Positions 26,733-34,333 of a stretch of DNA of 64,000 nucleotides are shown piece by piece; position 1 is the first letter of the stretch, and each line of letters starts with the position of its first letter. The DNA lies in assembly GCF_002929745.1 (NCBI RefSeq), contig NZ_PJIQ01000006.1, positions 62,001 to 126,000 of the forward strand. Reading direction: 5' to 3'. Under the pieces are notes generated by a model that saw nothing but the letters and a program-made list of their open reading frames with translations, had not been told where the DNA came from and ran no database searches. The translations under genes were made by a program, and so were the position numbers. The stretch is from Arthrobacter sp. B1805 (lineage in GTDB: Bacteria > Actinomycetota > Actinomycetes > Actinomycetales > Micrococcaceae).

Positions 26733-26775
26733 CATGGTTACATCAGGAGGAGGTTCACCTCCTGATGTAACCATG
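26733..26775 (+). repeat. 18-bp perfect inverted repeat (stem-loop) in intergenic region
   Basis: CATGGTTACATCAGGAGG (26733-26750) pairs perfectly with CCTCCTGATGTAACCATG (26758-26775) around a 7-base loop. It lies in the 369-bp gap between the lactonase and the importer gene. No U-run follows, so it is not a typical terminator. Apart from this and the operators at 26835-26882, I see nothing in the gap; short open frames there look unlike genes. Confidence 0.8.
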
Positions 26776-26834
26776 GGCGTCGATCCGCCCGACGCCGTCG
26801 GAACGGTTGCCGGCGTAATGTCGCCCCGAGGAAA

Positions 26835-26855
26835 TTGGCTCAAACGATTGACCAA
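26835..26855 (+). promoter_or_regulatory. LacI-type operator 1 of the fucose island
   Basis: An imperfect palindrome with TTGG and CCAA ends around the core CAAACGATTG (26841-26850). The same core occurs at 31461-31480, and a variant lies 20 bp downstream. It is about 90 bp before the importer's binding-protein gene. The LacI regulator encoded at 34334 is the likely ligand. Confidence 0.7.
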
Positions 26856-26866
26856 CGGAATTCTCA

Positions 26867-26882
26867 GGTCTAACGTTTGAGC
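26867..26882 (+). promoter_or_regulatory. LacI-type operator 2 of the fucose island
   Basis: GGTCTAACGTTTGAGC is centred on AACGTT, with one arm matching the GTTTGAGC half site exactly. The centre lies 29 bp from that of operator 1, so two dimers could bind side by side upstream of the importer genes. Confidence 0.6.
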
Positions 26883-26942
26883 AGTAGTCGCGCTGGGCGC
26901 TCCATTCCCGCTTCGGCCGGCACCCACAACCAAGGAGAGTCA

Positions 26943-28295
26943 ATGAAGACACCTCAGTTCCGGCGTCGCGCACTATCGTTCAAGCCCGTCGCAGGGGCGG
27001 CCGCTGCCGTCCTGCTGCTGTCCGCCTGCGGTGGCAGCGGCGGGGCCACGGAGACGGAAGCCGAGCGCACCGATTCGGGCGGCGCCATCACCGTCTGGGT
27101 GGATCCGCCCCGGGTCCCCGCCGCCGAGGCCTTCGTGAAGGCGCACCCGGAGATCGAGACCGAGGTGGTGCAGATCGACGGGACAGTCGGCGGCAAGACC
27201 CTGCAGCAACAGTTCTCCCAGTTCAGCCAGGCAGGCGAGGGATTCCCGGACGCGATCTTCTTCCCGTCCAATGACGACATCGCCTGGGCGACCGGCGCCC
27301 AGATCAACTACGCGGCAGACCTCAGTGAGGTCATGCCGGACGTCATCGAGGGCTACGACGAAGCGGTCATCAGTCCGTGCGCCATCGACGACGCCATCCG
27401 CTGCCTCCGCAACGACGCCGCCCCCGATGTCTTCTGGTACAACAAGACCTTCTTCGACGCGAACGGCTACACGCTCCCCACCACCTGGGAGGAGTACGGC
27501 GATCTCGCCGTGACCATAGCGCAGGAGCACCCCGGCAAGATCAGCGCGTTCCTCGGGGACTCCTACGCCCCGGACCGCTACCTCTGGGCGAGCGGATGTC
27601 CCACCAACAACCGGATCAGCGAGACAGAGGTACAGATCAACCTCGACGACGAGCGGTGCCAGCGGGCGAAGAGCCTCATCAGCACCCTGGTCGAGGGCGA
27701 TGCCGCAACCTCGTTGGGCATCTTCGACGCCGACGCGGCAGGCATCGGCGCGGATCTCGTCATGAGCCCGGGGGCCGCCTGGTGGGGCGACTACCTCTTC
27801 AACCAGACCTGGGCGATCGAGGCGGGCACGATGAGCGCCGTCGCCCCCCTCTCCTGGGAAGGCGAGACCGAGCCCTCGACGGGCAATGAGGGAGGAGGCC
27901 TGTGGGGGCTGTCGAACTTCATCGAGGGCAAGCAGCTCGAGAACGCCAAGACCTTCATGGAGTTCGTCGCGACCGACCCCGCCTGGCAGGTGGAACTGAG
28001 CACGGGCCTGCCGGGATACGGCCCGGTGCAGGACGACTGGATCGAGAAGCAGTCGGCCTCGCAGTACTTCGCGGACACGGAGACGACCTTCCAGGCGATC
28101 AAGGAAGCCACGCCCCACGTCGTCGAGGGCCACGCCTACATGCTCTACAACACCGGCGGCGTCTGGGCCGAGACCATGACGCCGGCACTCGTCTCGGGCA
28201 ATGGTGTGGAGGCAGGGTGGTCCGCCTTCGAGGAACGGCTGCTCAATGAGGCGAAGGCGCAGGGGTACACCGTCGTCACCGACGCGCCCCAGTAG
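26943..28295 (+). CDS. Carbohydrate ABC transporter substrate-binding lipoprotein (CUT1)
   Basis: Receptor for a sugar importer. The 450-aa precursor has a signal sequence with lipobox LLLSAC (Cys at about residue 29), then a Gly/Ser/Thr linker and a family 1 solute-binding fold: ITVWVDPPRVPAAEAFVKAHPEIETEVVQIDG, FSQAGEGFPDAIFFPSNDDIAW, DVFWYNKTFFDANGYTLPTTWEEY and GGGLWGLSNFIEG. The ATG at 26943 follows AAGGAGA. Two LacI-type operators lie upstream and two permease genes follow. The ligand is inferred to be L-fucose or a fucose-containing glycoside from the enzymes encoded downstream. Confidence 0.93.
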   Translation: MKTPQFRRRALSFKPVAGAAAAVLLLSACGGSGGATETEAERTDSGGAITVWVDPPRVPAAEAFVKAHPEIETEVVQIDGTVGGKTLQQQFSQFSQAGEGFPDAIFFPSNDDIAWATGAQINYAADLSEVMPDVIEGYDEAVISPCAIDDAIRCLRNDAAPDVFWYNKTFFDANGYTLPTTWEEYGDLAVTIAQEHPGKISAFLGDSYAPDRYLWASGCPTNNRISETEVQINLDDERCQRAKSLISTLVEGDAATSLGIFDADAAGIGADLVMSPGAAWWGDYLFNQTWAIEAGTMSAVAPLSWEGETEPSTGNEGGGLWGLSNFIEGKQLENAKTFMEFVATDPAWQVELSTGLPGYGPVQDDWIEKQSASQYFADTETTFQAIKEATPHVVEGHAYMLYNTGGVWAETMTPALVSGNGVEAGWSAFEERLLNEAKAQGYTVVTDAPQ

Positions 28296-28384
28296 TCCTT
28301 CACACGGTGAGGGCGCAGTCGGCCTAGGCTGCGCCCTCACGTCTGAGCACTCCCGAAGGTCGTCGATCCAGAAGGGCGCAGTCC

Positions 28385-29365
28385 ATGAATTCCAAGATGA
28401 TCACCCTGCCGAAGGACACGGAGGTGAAGCCGCGACGGCGCCCCCAGGCACCGGCCGGCCGCCGGTCCTCCAGCCTGCACGGACGCGAGGCGCGGGGAGC
28501 GTGGATCCTCATGTCGCCCTACATGGTCCTGTTGCTGGTCGCCGGCGTTATCCCCATCGCGTACGCCTTCGTCATCGCCTTCCAGACACCCCCGACCCCG
28601 CTGAACCCGGAGGTGTCCTTCGGCGGTCTGGAGAGCTTCACCACGGTGGTCACCGACTACCGCTTTCTCGACACGTTCGCCAACATCTTCAGCGTCCTCG
28701 TCGTCTGGCTGCCGATCATGCTCGTCGGAATCATCGGTCTGGCCCTGCTGATCCACGCGAGCCCCGGCCGGTTCGGCAGCTCCATGCGCTTCATCTACTA
28801 CATACCGGGGGCGCTTGCCGGCGTCGCGAACTTCGTGCTCTGGGTCTACCTCCTCAACCCGGCGCAATCTCCCATCCAGGGTTTCTGGCACGCGCTCGGC
28901 TTCACCACGATCAAGGCCGTCCTCGTATCGCCGTCCAACCTGCCGATGATCCTCACCGCCATGCTGCTCTTCCAGGGGCTCGGCACGTGGATCCTCGTCG
29001 TCAACGGCGGACTGAACAACATCCCGGACGAGGTGCTCGAGGCCGCCGAGATCGACGGGGCGAATGCCTGGCACCTCGCGTGGCACATCAAGCTCCCCAT
29101 GATCCGCGCGTGGATCGGCTATGCGGCTCTCATGAACCTCGCCTACGGATTCCAGCTGTTTCTCGAACCGTACCTGTTGGACCAGGTGGCATCGAACGCG
29201 CTGCCCGATCAGTGGACGCCGACACAGCTCGGATACGCCTTCGCGTTCTCGAACTACAACTTCCCGGCCGCCGCCGCGATGTCCATCATCCTGCTGATCA
29301 TCACGCTCGGCATCGGACTGCTCGTGGTGTTCCGCAGCGGTCTGTTCGGAAAGGAAGAACACTGA
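28385..29365 (+). CDS. Sugar ABC transporter permease 1 (MalF/UgpA-like)
   Basis: First membrane subunit of the CUT1 importer, 326 aa with about six membrane segments beginning WILMSPYMVLLLVAGVIPIAYAFVIAF. The N-terminal 40 residues are basic and Pro-rich. The EAA loop reads LEAAEIDGANAWHLAWHIKLPMIRAWIGY (near residue 220), as in this family. The gap of 89 bp after the receptor gene includes a short inverted repeat (GAGGGCGCAGTC with GGCTGCGCCCTC, about 28308-28337) that could trim downstream expression. The second permease follows one base after this stop. Confidence 0.93.
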   Translation: MNSKMITLPKDTEVKPRRRPQAPAGRRSSSLHGREARGAWILMSPYMVLLLVAGVIPIAYAFVIAFQTPPTPLNPEVSFGGLESFTTVVTDYRFLDTFANIFSVLVVWLPIMLVGIIGLALLIHASPGRFGSSMRFIYYIPGALAGVANFVLWVYLLNPAQSPIQGFWHALGFTTIKAVLVSPSNLPMILTAMLLFQGLGTWILVVNGGLNNIPDEVLEAAEIDGANAWHLAWHIKLPMIRAWIGYAALMNLAYGFQLFLEPYLLDQVASNALPDQWTPTQLGYAFAFSNYNFPAAAAMSIILLIITLGIGLLVVFRSGLFGKEEH

Positions 29366-29366
29366 C

Positions 29367-30314
29367 GTGGCAACGAGTGTGAGCACAGAGATGGCGGCAG
29401 CCGAAAGACCACGGCGCGGACAATGGAGCGCGGGCCGGATAGCCCGTGTCGCCACCATGCTGTTCGTCGCCACGATCATCATCTTCCCGATCGTCGGTTT
29501 CATCGCCATGGCGTTCCGGGACAACGCGAACGTCCAGGCGGGCACCGACGGGTTCCTCGGTCTGGGCGGCGTCTCCTGGGACAACGTCGTCTACAGCTGG
29601 TCCCAGGTCAACGGATTCGGTCCGGGCGAGGGCGGGTTGTTCACGCGGTGGATGATGAATTCACTGTTCGTGGGAATCGGTGGGGCCGTTCTCGCCGTAC
29701 TGGCCGCAATTCCGGCAGGGTATGCCATGGCCAGGCTGCGGTTCCGGTTCCGTCGTGCCGTCCTTTTCGTGACCCTGGTGACGATGGTCATCCCCAATAC
29801 GGTGCTGGTCATCCCCATCTTCCTCGAGGTCAACGCGGTCGACGCCGTCGGAGAGCTCTGGCCGGTTCTGGTCATCATGGGTTTCTTCCCCTTCGGCGCC
29901 TACCTCTCCTACATCCACTTCATGACGACGATGCCGATCGAACTGGTCGAGGCGGCACGCATCGACGGACTGGGGGAACTGGCGATCTTCTTCCAGGTCG
30001 CGACGCCGATATCGAAGCAGGCGATAGCCCTGGTCGCCTTCTTCTCCTTCGTGGCGAACTGGACGAACTTCTTCCTTCCCCTGGCCCTGCTGAGCTCCAA
30101 CCAGCAGAACAAGACCATCTCCATCGGCCTGCAGGAACTCATCGGTGCCAGCCCGCTCTTCAATCCGACGGTGGCCGCAGGTCTGGACGTGAAGCTCTAC
30201 ATGCCCCAGCTCGCGCTCGCGACGTCCATCAGCATGATCCCGTTGCTGGTCCTGTTCATCTGCGCCCAGCGGTATCTCATGCGGGGCCAGACCGTCGGCG
30301 CAGTGAAAGGGTGA
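29367..30314 (+). CDS. Sugar ABC transporter permease 2 (MalG/UgpE-like)
   Basis: Second membrane subunit of the CUT1 importer, 315 aa with six membrane segments; the first reads RVATMLFVATIIIFPIVGFIAMAF. The EAA loop is VEAARIDGLGELAIFFQVATPISKQAIALVAFFSF, and the C-terminus ends YLMRGQTVGAVKG as in typical MalG-like proteins. It starts with GTG one base after the previous stop. No ATPase gene follows; the next gene encodes an oxidoreductase. The importer must therefore borrow a shared ATPase of the MsmX/UgpC kind encoded elsewhere. Confidence 0.93.
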   Translation: MATSVSTEMAAAERPRRGQWSAGRIARVATMLFVATIIIFPIVGFIAMAFRDNANVQAGTDGFLGLGGVSWDNVVYSWSQVNGFGPGEGGLFTRWMMNSLFVGIGGAVLAVLAAIPAGYAMARLRFRFRRAVLFVTLVTMVIPNTVLVIPIFLEVNAVDAVGELWPVLVIMGFFPFGAYLSYIHFMTTMPIELVEAARIDGLGELAIFFQVATPISKQAIALVAFFSFVANWTNFFLPLALLSSNQQNKTISIGLQELIGASPLFNPTVAAGLDVKLYMPQLALATSISMIPLLVLFICAQRYLMRGQTVGAVKG

Positions 30315-30321
30315 GGACACC

Positions 30322-31410
30322 GTGACCCGAGCGGAGTTCTCCCCGTCACAGGCGTACACGCCCGACCTCCCACAGCGTCCCCTCCCTATCGTGATCCTCG
30401 GGGCGGGTGGGATCGTCAAGGATGCGCATCTCCCCGCGTACCGGAAGGCCGGGTTCCCGGTGGCTGCCATCTACAACCGCACGGCCGGCCGCGCGCAGGC
30501 ACTCGCCGACGAGTACGGGATCCCCCTGGTCTTCGATCAGGTAGCCGACGCCGTCGCGGCCGCCCCGGATGGAGCCGTCTTCGATATAGCGCTCATGCCG
30601 GAGCAGTACGAGGACACGCTCCAAGCACTGCCCGACGGCTGCGGTGTGCTCATCCAGAAGCCACTGGGCAACTACCTGGCCGATACGGAACGGATACTCT
30701 CGATCTGCCGGAGGAAGAACCTGACGGCGGCCGTCAACACCCAGTTGCGCTTCAGCCCCTACATCTCCGTTGCACGGGCCGCGATAGCGGAAGGCGCCAT
30801 CGGCGAACTGTTCGATCTCGAGGTCCGCGTCGAGGTGAACACCCCCTGGGAGCTCTTCCCCCACGTCCTGACGATGGAGCGCCTCGAGATCAACATGCAC
30901 AGCGTGCATTACATCGACCTCATCCGGTCCTTCCTCGGCGATCCGGACAGGGTGTCGGCCGTCACCGTGGAACACCCTCGCAAGAGCCATGCCAACAGCC
31001 GGTCGGACATCATCATGCACTACGAGGACAGGCCCTTGCGGGCCATCATCTCCACGAACCATGACCACCACTACGGCCGGAAGTACGAGGAGAGCTTCGT
31101 GAAGTGGGAGGGGACCGACGGCGCGCTCCGGGCCCAGATGGGTCTTCTGATGGACTATCCCTCGGGCGGTGAGGACCGGCTCGAGATCTTCCGCAACTCC
31201 GAGCCGGAGAAGGGCTGGCAGCCCCTCCACTTCTCCGGATCCTGGTTCCCGGACGCCTTCATCGGCTCGATGGGTGCCCTGCAGAGGTACCTGGAGGGTT
31301 CGGTTCCCGACCTCCCCACGAGCGTCACGGATGTGTACCGCACGATGGCGGTCGTGGAGGCGGCGTACGAAGCATCGCGCTCCGCCGGCGTCCGGCCCGC
31401 CTACCGGTGA
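30322..31410 (+). CDS. Gfo/Idh/MocA-family NAD(P)-dependent oxidoreductase
   Basis: A 362-aa dehydrogenase. The N-terminal Rossmann fold shows LPIVILGAGGIVKDAHLPAYRKAGF and AAIYNRTAGRAQALADEYGIP, with VLIQKPLGNYLADTERIL in place of the usual EKP motif. The C-terminal domain starts near residue 125 and carries NMHSVHYIDLIRSFLGDP, with the likely catalytic His. The GTG start lies seven bases after the permease stop, so it belongs to the importer transcript. Sugar or inositol-type substrates are usual for the family. Its role next to the fucose route is unclear; it might oxidise the imported glycoside or a related deoxy sugar. Confidence 0.88.
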   Translation: MTRAEFSPSQAYTPDLPQRPLPIVILGAGGIVKDAHLPAYRKAGFPVAAIYNRTAGRAQALADEYGIPLVFDQVADAVAAAPDGAVFDIALMPEQYEDTLQALPDGCGVLIQKPLGNYLADTERILSICRRKNLTAAVNTQLRFSPYISVARAAIAEGAIGELFDLEVRVEVNTPWELFPHVLTMERLEINMHSVHYIDLIRSFLGDPDRVSAVTVEHPRKSHANSRSDIIMHYEDRPLRAIISTNHDHHYGRKYEESFVKWEGTDGALRAQMGLLMDYPSGGEDRLEIFRNSEPEKGWQPLHFSGSWFPDAFIGSMGALQRYLEGSVPDLPTSVTDVYRTMAVVEAAYEASRSAGVRPAYR

Positions 31411-31460
31411 CGCGCACACGCCGAGGATCGTATTGCTGGTGACCCAGCTCGTGACTACAC

Positions 31461-31480
31461 TTGCACAAACGATTGAGCAA
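31461..31480 (+). promoter_or_regulatory. LacI-type operator 3, upstream of the CoA-transferase module
   Basis: TTGCACAAACGATTGAGCAA is a 20-bp imperfect palindrome with the same CAAACGATTG core as operator 1. It lies 54 bp before the CoA-transferase gene, showing that this module is probably controlled together with the importer by one LacI-type repressor. Confidence 0.75.
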
Positions 31481-31533
31481 CGACGCCGACGTAGGCCGGG
31501 GTCCGATGCTCACCCACCGGAATTGGAGGAGCG

Positions 31534-32736
31534 ATGAGCTCCGAAGTAATCAAGCCCCTGAGCGGAATCACAGTCCTCGACTTCAGCCAGTTCCTGGCAG
31601 GGCCTGTCGCGGCGATGCGCCTGGCCGACCTCGGCGCCAGGGTCATCAAGATCGAGCGCCCCCAGGGAGGCGACATCGGCCGTACGCTGGCCTTCGCCGG
31701 CCGCTCGGCGGATGGCGAGACCATTTCCTTCCACGCCATGAACCGGAACAAGGACGGCATCACCGCCGACCTGAAGAACAGCGAGGACCTCGCCAGGGTC
31801 AAGGAACTCGTCAGGAAAGCCGACGTCATCATCCAGAATTTCCGCCCGGGAGTCATGGAACGCATCGGTCTGGACTACGAATCCGCCCGCGAGCTCAACC
31901 CCCGCATCGTCTACGGCAGCGCCAGCGGATACGGCGACACCGGCCCCTGGAAGGACCGACCGGGCCAGGACCTGCTCGCGCAGTCCCTCTCCGGCCTGCC
32001 CTGGCTCAGCGGCTCGCGCTCCGACGGCCCCGTCCCGGTCGGCGTCTCGATCGCCGACCACCTCACCAGTTGCCACATCGCACAGGGCGTGACAGCGCTC
32101 CTCCTCCGCCGTGAACGCACGGGGCTGGGCGGCCACGCCCAGACGAGCCTGCTGGAGTCGATGCTCGACCTGCAGTTCGAGTTGCTGAGCACACGCCTGA
32201 ACGATCCGACCATTCAGGTGACGCGCGGCGGGGCCCATTCCGCCCACGCCTTCCTGGCCGCTCCCTACGGGACGTATCCCACCAGTGACGGCTATATCGC
32301 GCTCGCCATGAACCCTCTCGCGAAGCTCGGAGCGCTGCTGGAGATCCCGGCCCTGACCGAGATCGACGACCCGCAGGATGCGTGGGACCGACAGGAGGAG
32401 ATCGAGGCATTGCTGGCAGCCCACCTCGCCATAGCCGACACCCAGCACTGGCTGGACATCCTCGACACCGCGGATGTGTGGTGTGCGCCGGTGCTCACGC
32501 TCGAGGAACTGGTCGGCCATGAAGGCTTCGCTGCCATCGACATGATGCAGCAGGTGGTGCGGAAGAGTGCACACACCGGTGACGGCGAACCCCTGACCCT
32601 GGCCACGACGCGCAGCCCGATCAGGGTGGACGGGCATATACTCTCGAGCGACAAGCCCGCCCCGAAGCTCGGCCAGCACAACGCCGCAGTGGACATCGAA
32701 TTCGCGCTGAGGTCCACGACCGGCGGTGCGGCATGA
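31534..32736 (+). CDS. CaiB/BaiF (family III) CoA-transferase
   Basis: Predicted to move CoA between carboxylic acids. The 400-aa protein begins LSGITVLDFSQFLAGPVAAMRLADLGARVIKIERP, the family signature, and contains QNFRPGVMERIGLDYE, YGSASGYGDTGPWKDRPGQDLLAQS and VPVGVSIADHLTSCH, in which Asp 175 aligns with the catalytic Asp of formyl-CoA transferase. GGHAQTSLLESMLDLQFELL follows. The ATG at 31534 follows GGAGG. It overlaps the next gene by four bases. Operator 3 lies upstream. The acid substrates are unknown; nothing in the fucose pathway needs a CoA ester, which makes the gene notable here. Confidence 0.9.
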   Translation: MSSEVIKPLSGITVLDFSQFLAGPVAAMRLADLGARVIKIERPQGGDIGRTLAFAGRSADGETISFHAMNRNKDGITADLKNSEDLARVKELVRKADVIIQNFRPGVMERIGLDYESARELNPRIVYGSASGYGDTGPWKDRPGQDLLAQSLSGLPWLSGSRSDGPVPVGVSIADHLTSCHIAQGVTALLLRRERTGLGGHAQTSLLESMLDLQFELLSTRLNDPTIQVTRGGAHSAHAFLAAPYGTYPTSDGYIALAMNPLAKLGALLEIPALTEIDDPQDAWDRQEEIEALLAAHLAIADTQHWLDILDTADVWCAPVLTLEELVGHEGFAAIDMMQQVVRKSAHTGDGEPLTLATTRSPIRVDGHILSSDKPAPKLGQHNAAVDIEFALRSTTGGAA

Positions 32737-33863
32737 ACGCCGTCCTGCGCGGCATCACCTGGGAGCACTCCCGCGGCTACGAATGCATGGTCCGGTCGGC
32801 GGAGCGCTACCGCGCCGAGACCGGCGTCGACGTGCGCTGGGAGTACCGGTCCCTCCAGGCTTTCGCGGATGCGCCGGTCGGGCACCTTGCCGCGGACTTC
32901 GACCTGCTCGTGATCGACCACCCGCACGTCCCGCTCGCCGCTGAGCAGGGCTTCCTGGCGCGCCTCGATGGAGCCGGGTTCGACGACGAGCTGGCACGGC
33001 TCTCCCAGCAGTCGGTCGGACGGTCCCACCAGAGCTACGCGCACGAGGGGCACCAGTATGGTCTCGCCAGCGATGCGGCGGCCCAGGTCTCCGCCTGCCG
33101 ACCCGACCTCATCGGTGAGGCGCCCGAGAGCTGGGACGCGGTACTGGACCTGGCGCGGGAGGGCCGGGTGCTCTGGCCCGCGAAGCCCATCGACGCCTTC
33201 TCCTCCCTGGTCACTATCGCCGGCGGCAACGGTGCGGACATCAACCCGGCGCCGGGCCGATTCCTGGCGGAGGAGGATGCGCTCGCGGCTCTGGACTACA
33301 TGCACAGGCTCGCCGCCCTCGTACCCGAGAGCTGCTTCACCGCCAACCCCATCGACGTGGCCGAACTGCTCTCGACGAGCGACGAGTGGTGCTACAGCCC
33401 GCTCCTTTTCGGCTACACGAACTACTCCAGGGCGGGATTCCGGCCGGGACGGATCAAGTACACCGACATCCCCACCGGTCCGGGCGGGATCAGGCGCTCG
33501 TTGCTGGGGGGCGCAGGGGTCGCGGTATCAGCCACTGCCACGGACCTCGGGGCGGCTCGCGCCTTCGCGTTCTGGGTCGCCTCCGCCGAGGTGCAGGCCG
33601 GTGTCTATTACGACGCCGGCGGACAGCCGGGCAACGCCGTCGCCTGGGACGACGAAAGGCTGAACACCGAGACGCTGGCCTTCTTCTCCGGGACCCGCGC
33701 AACCCTCGACAGCGCGTACGTCAGACCCCGGACCGCGGGGTACATCGAGTTCCAGGACACTGCCGCGCCCTGGGTCACGCAGACCCTGACCGGCGAGATC
33801 ACCGATTCCGAACTGATCACGCGGCTCGACACCGCAGCCGCCCAACTCCTCGTGGAGCCCTGA
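32733..33863 (+). CDS. Solute-binding-fold protein without signal peptide (cytoplasmic), CoA-module gene
   Basis: A 376-aa protein related to family 1 extracellular solute-binding proteins ([23 protein letters not shown] core [84 protein letters not shown]). It lacks any signal peptide or lipobox: it opens [20 protein letters not shown], so it should be cytoplasmic. It lies between the CoA-transferase (ATGA overlap) and the MaoC dehydratase (TGATG overlap), not with permease genes. I recall similar signal-less proteins beside CaiB/BaiF transferases in other bacteria but cannot check this. A ligand-sensing, carrier or new enzymatic role is possible; function is unknown. Confidence 0.85.
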   Translation: MNAVLRGITWEHSRGYECMVRSAERYRAETGVDVRWEYRSLQAFADAPVGHLAADFDLLVIDHPHVPLAAEQGFLARLDGAGFDDELARLSQQSVGRSHQSYAHEGHQYGLASDAAAQVSACRPDLIGEAPESWDAVLDLAREGRVLWPAKPIDAFSSLVTIAGGNGADINPAPGRFLAEEDALAALDYMHRLAALVPESCFTANPIDVAELLSTSDEWCYSPLLFGYTNYSRAGFRPGRIKYTDIPTGPGGIRRSLLGGAGVAVSATATDLGAARAFAFWVASAEVQAGVYYDAGGQPGNAVAWDDERLNTETLAFFSGTRATLDSAYVRPRTAGYIEFQDTAAPWVTQTLTGEITDSELITRLDTAAAQLLVEP

Positions 33864-34315
33864 TGCAGACGATTTCCAGGTGGTTCGAGGACTACGAGAT
33901 CGGCGAGACCCGCGACAGCACCGGGCGCACGATCACCGAGGCGGACATCGTCCTGCACGCAGGCCAGACCGGCGACTTCTTCCCGCATCACATGGACGCC
34001 CGGTGGTGTTCAACGCAGCCCTTCGGCCAGCGCATCGCCCACGGGACCCTCATCCTGTCGATCGCCGTCGGCATGACCGCCGGTGACATCAATCCACAGG
34101 CGATGAGCTACGGGTACGACAGGATCCGCTTCATCGAGCCCGTGTTCATCGGAGACACCATCACGGTGACGGCGGAGATCATCGAGAAGACCGACCACCG
34201 CAAGAACCCGGACAGCTTCGGCTACGTCCACGAACTGGTGACCGTCAGGAACCAGGACGGCAGGACAGTCCTGGTCCTCACGCATCTGTACCTGGTCGGT
34301 CGACGTGGACAGTAG
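33863..34315 (+). CDS. MaoC-like dehydratase (hot-dog fold enoyl-CoA hydratase)
   Basis: A 150-aa single hot-dog domain protein. It shows the MaoC pattern: [40 protein letters not shown], then [18 protein letters not shown] (hydratase motif with the His) and [24 protein letters not shown]. Such enzymes add water to, or remove it from, acyl-CoA thioesters, for example in mesaconyl-CoA or R-specific enoyl-CoA hydration. It is coupled to the solute-binding-fold gene by a TGATG overlap. With the CoA-transferase it forms a plausible activate-then-dehydrate pair acting on a hydroxy acid. The substrate is unknown. Confidence 0.9.
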   Translation: MQTISRWFEDYEIGETRDSTGRTITEADIVLHAGQTGDFFPHHMDARWCSTQPFGQRIAHGTLILSIAVGMTAGDINPQAMSYGYDRIRFIEPVFIGDTITVTAEIIEKTDHRKNPDSFGYVHELVTVRNQDGRTVLVLTHLYLVGRRGQ

Positions 34316-34333
34316 CCGGGATCGGAAGCACCC

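Noticed and set aside
26733..26775. Stem-loop read as an intrinsic terminator
   Set aside because: There is no U-run after either arm, and it lies about 160 bp beyond the lactonase stop.
26638..26880. An 80-codon frame and an opposing frame in the gap after the lactonase
   Set aside because: Neither has a ribosome site or family resemblance, and both run through the 18-bp inverted repeat and the LacI-type operators.
31534..32736. Loss of the catalytic Asp in the CaiB/BaiF protein (HAQTSLLES stretch)
   Set aside because: On recounting against formyl-CoA transferase, the catalytic Asp aligns with Asp 175 in GVSIADHL, which is present; the HAQTS stretch is not the active-site position.
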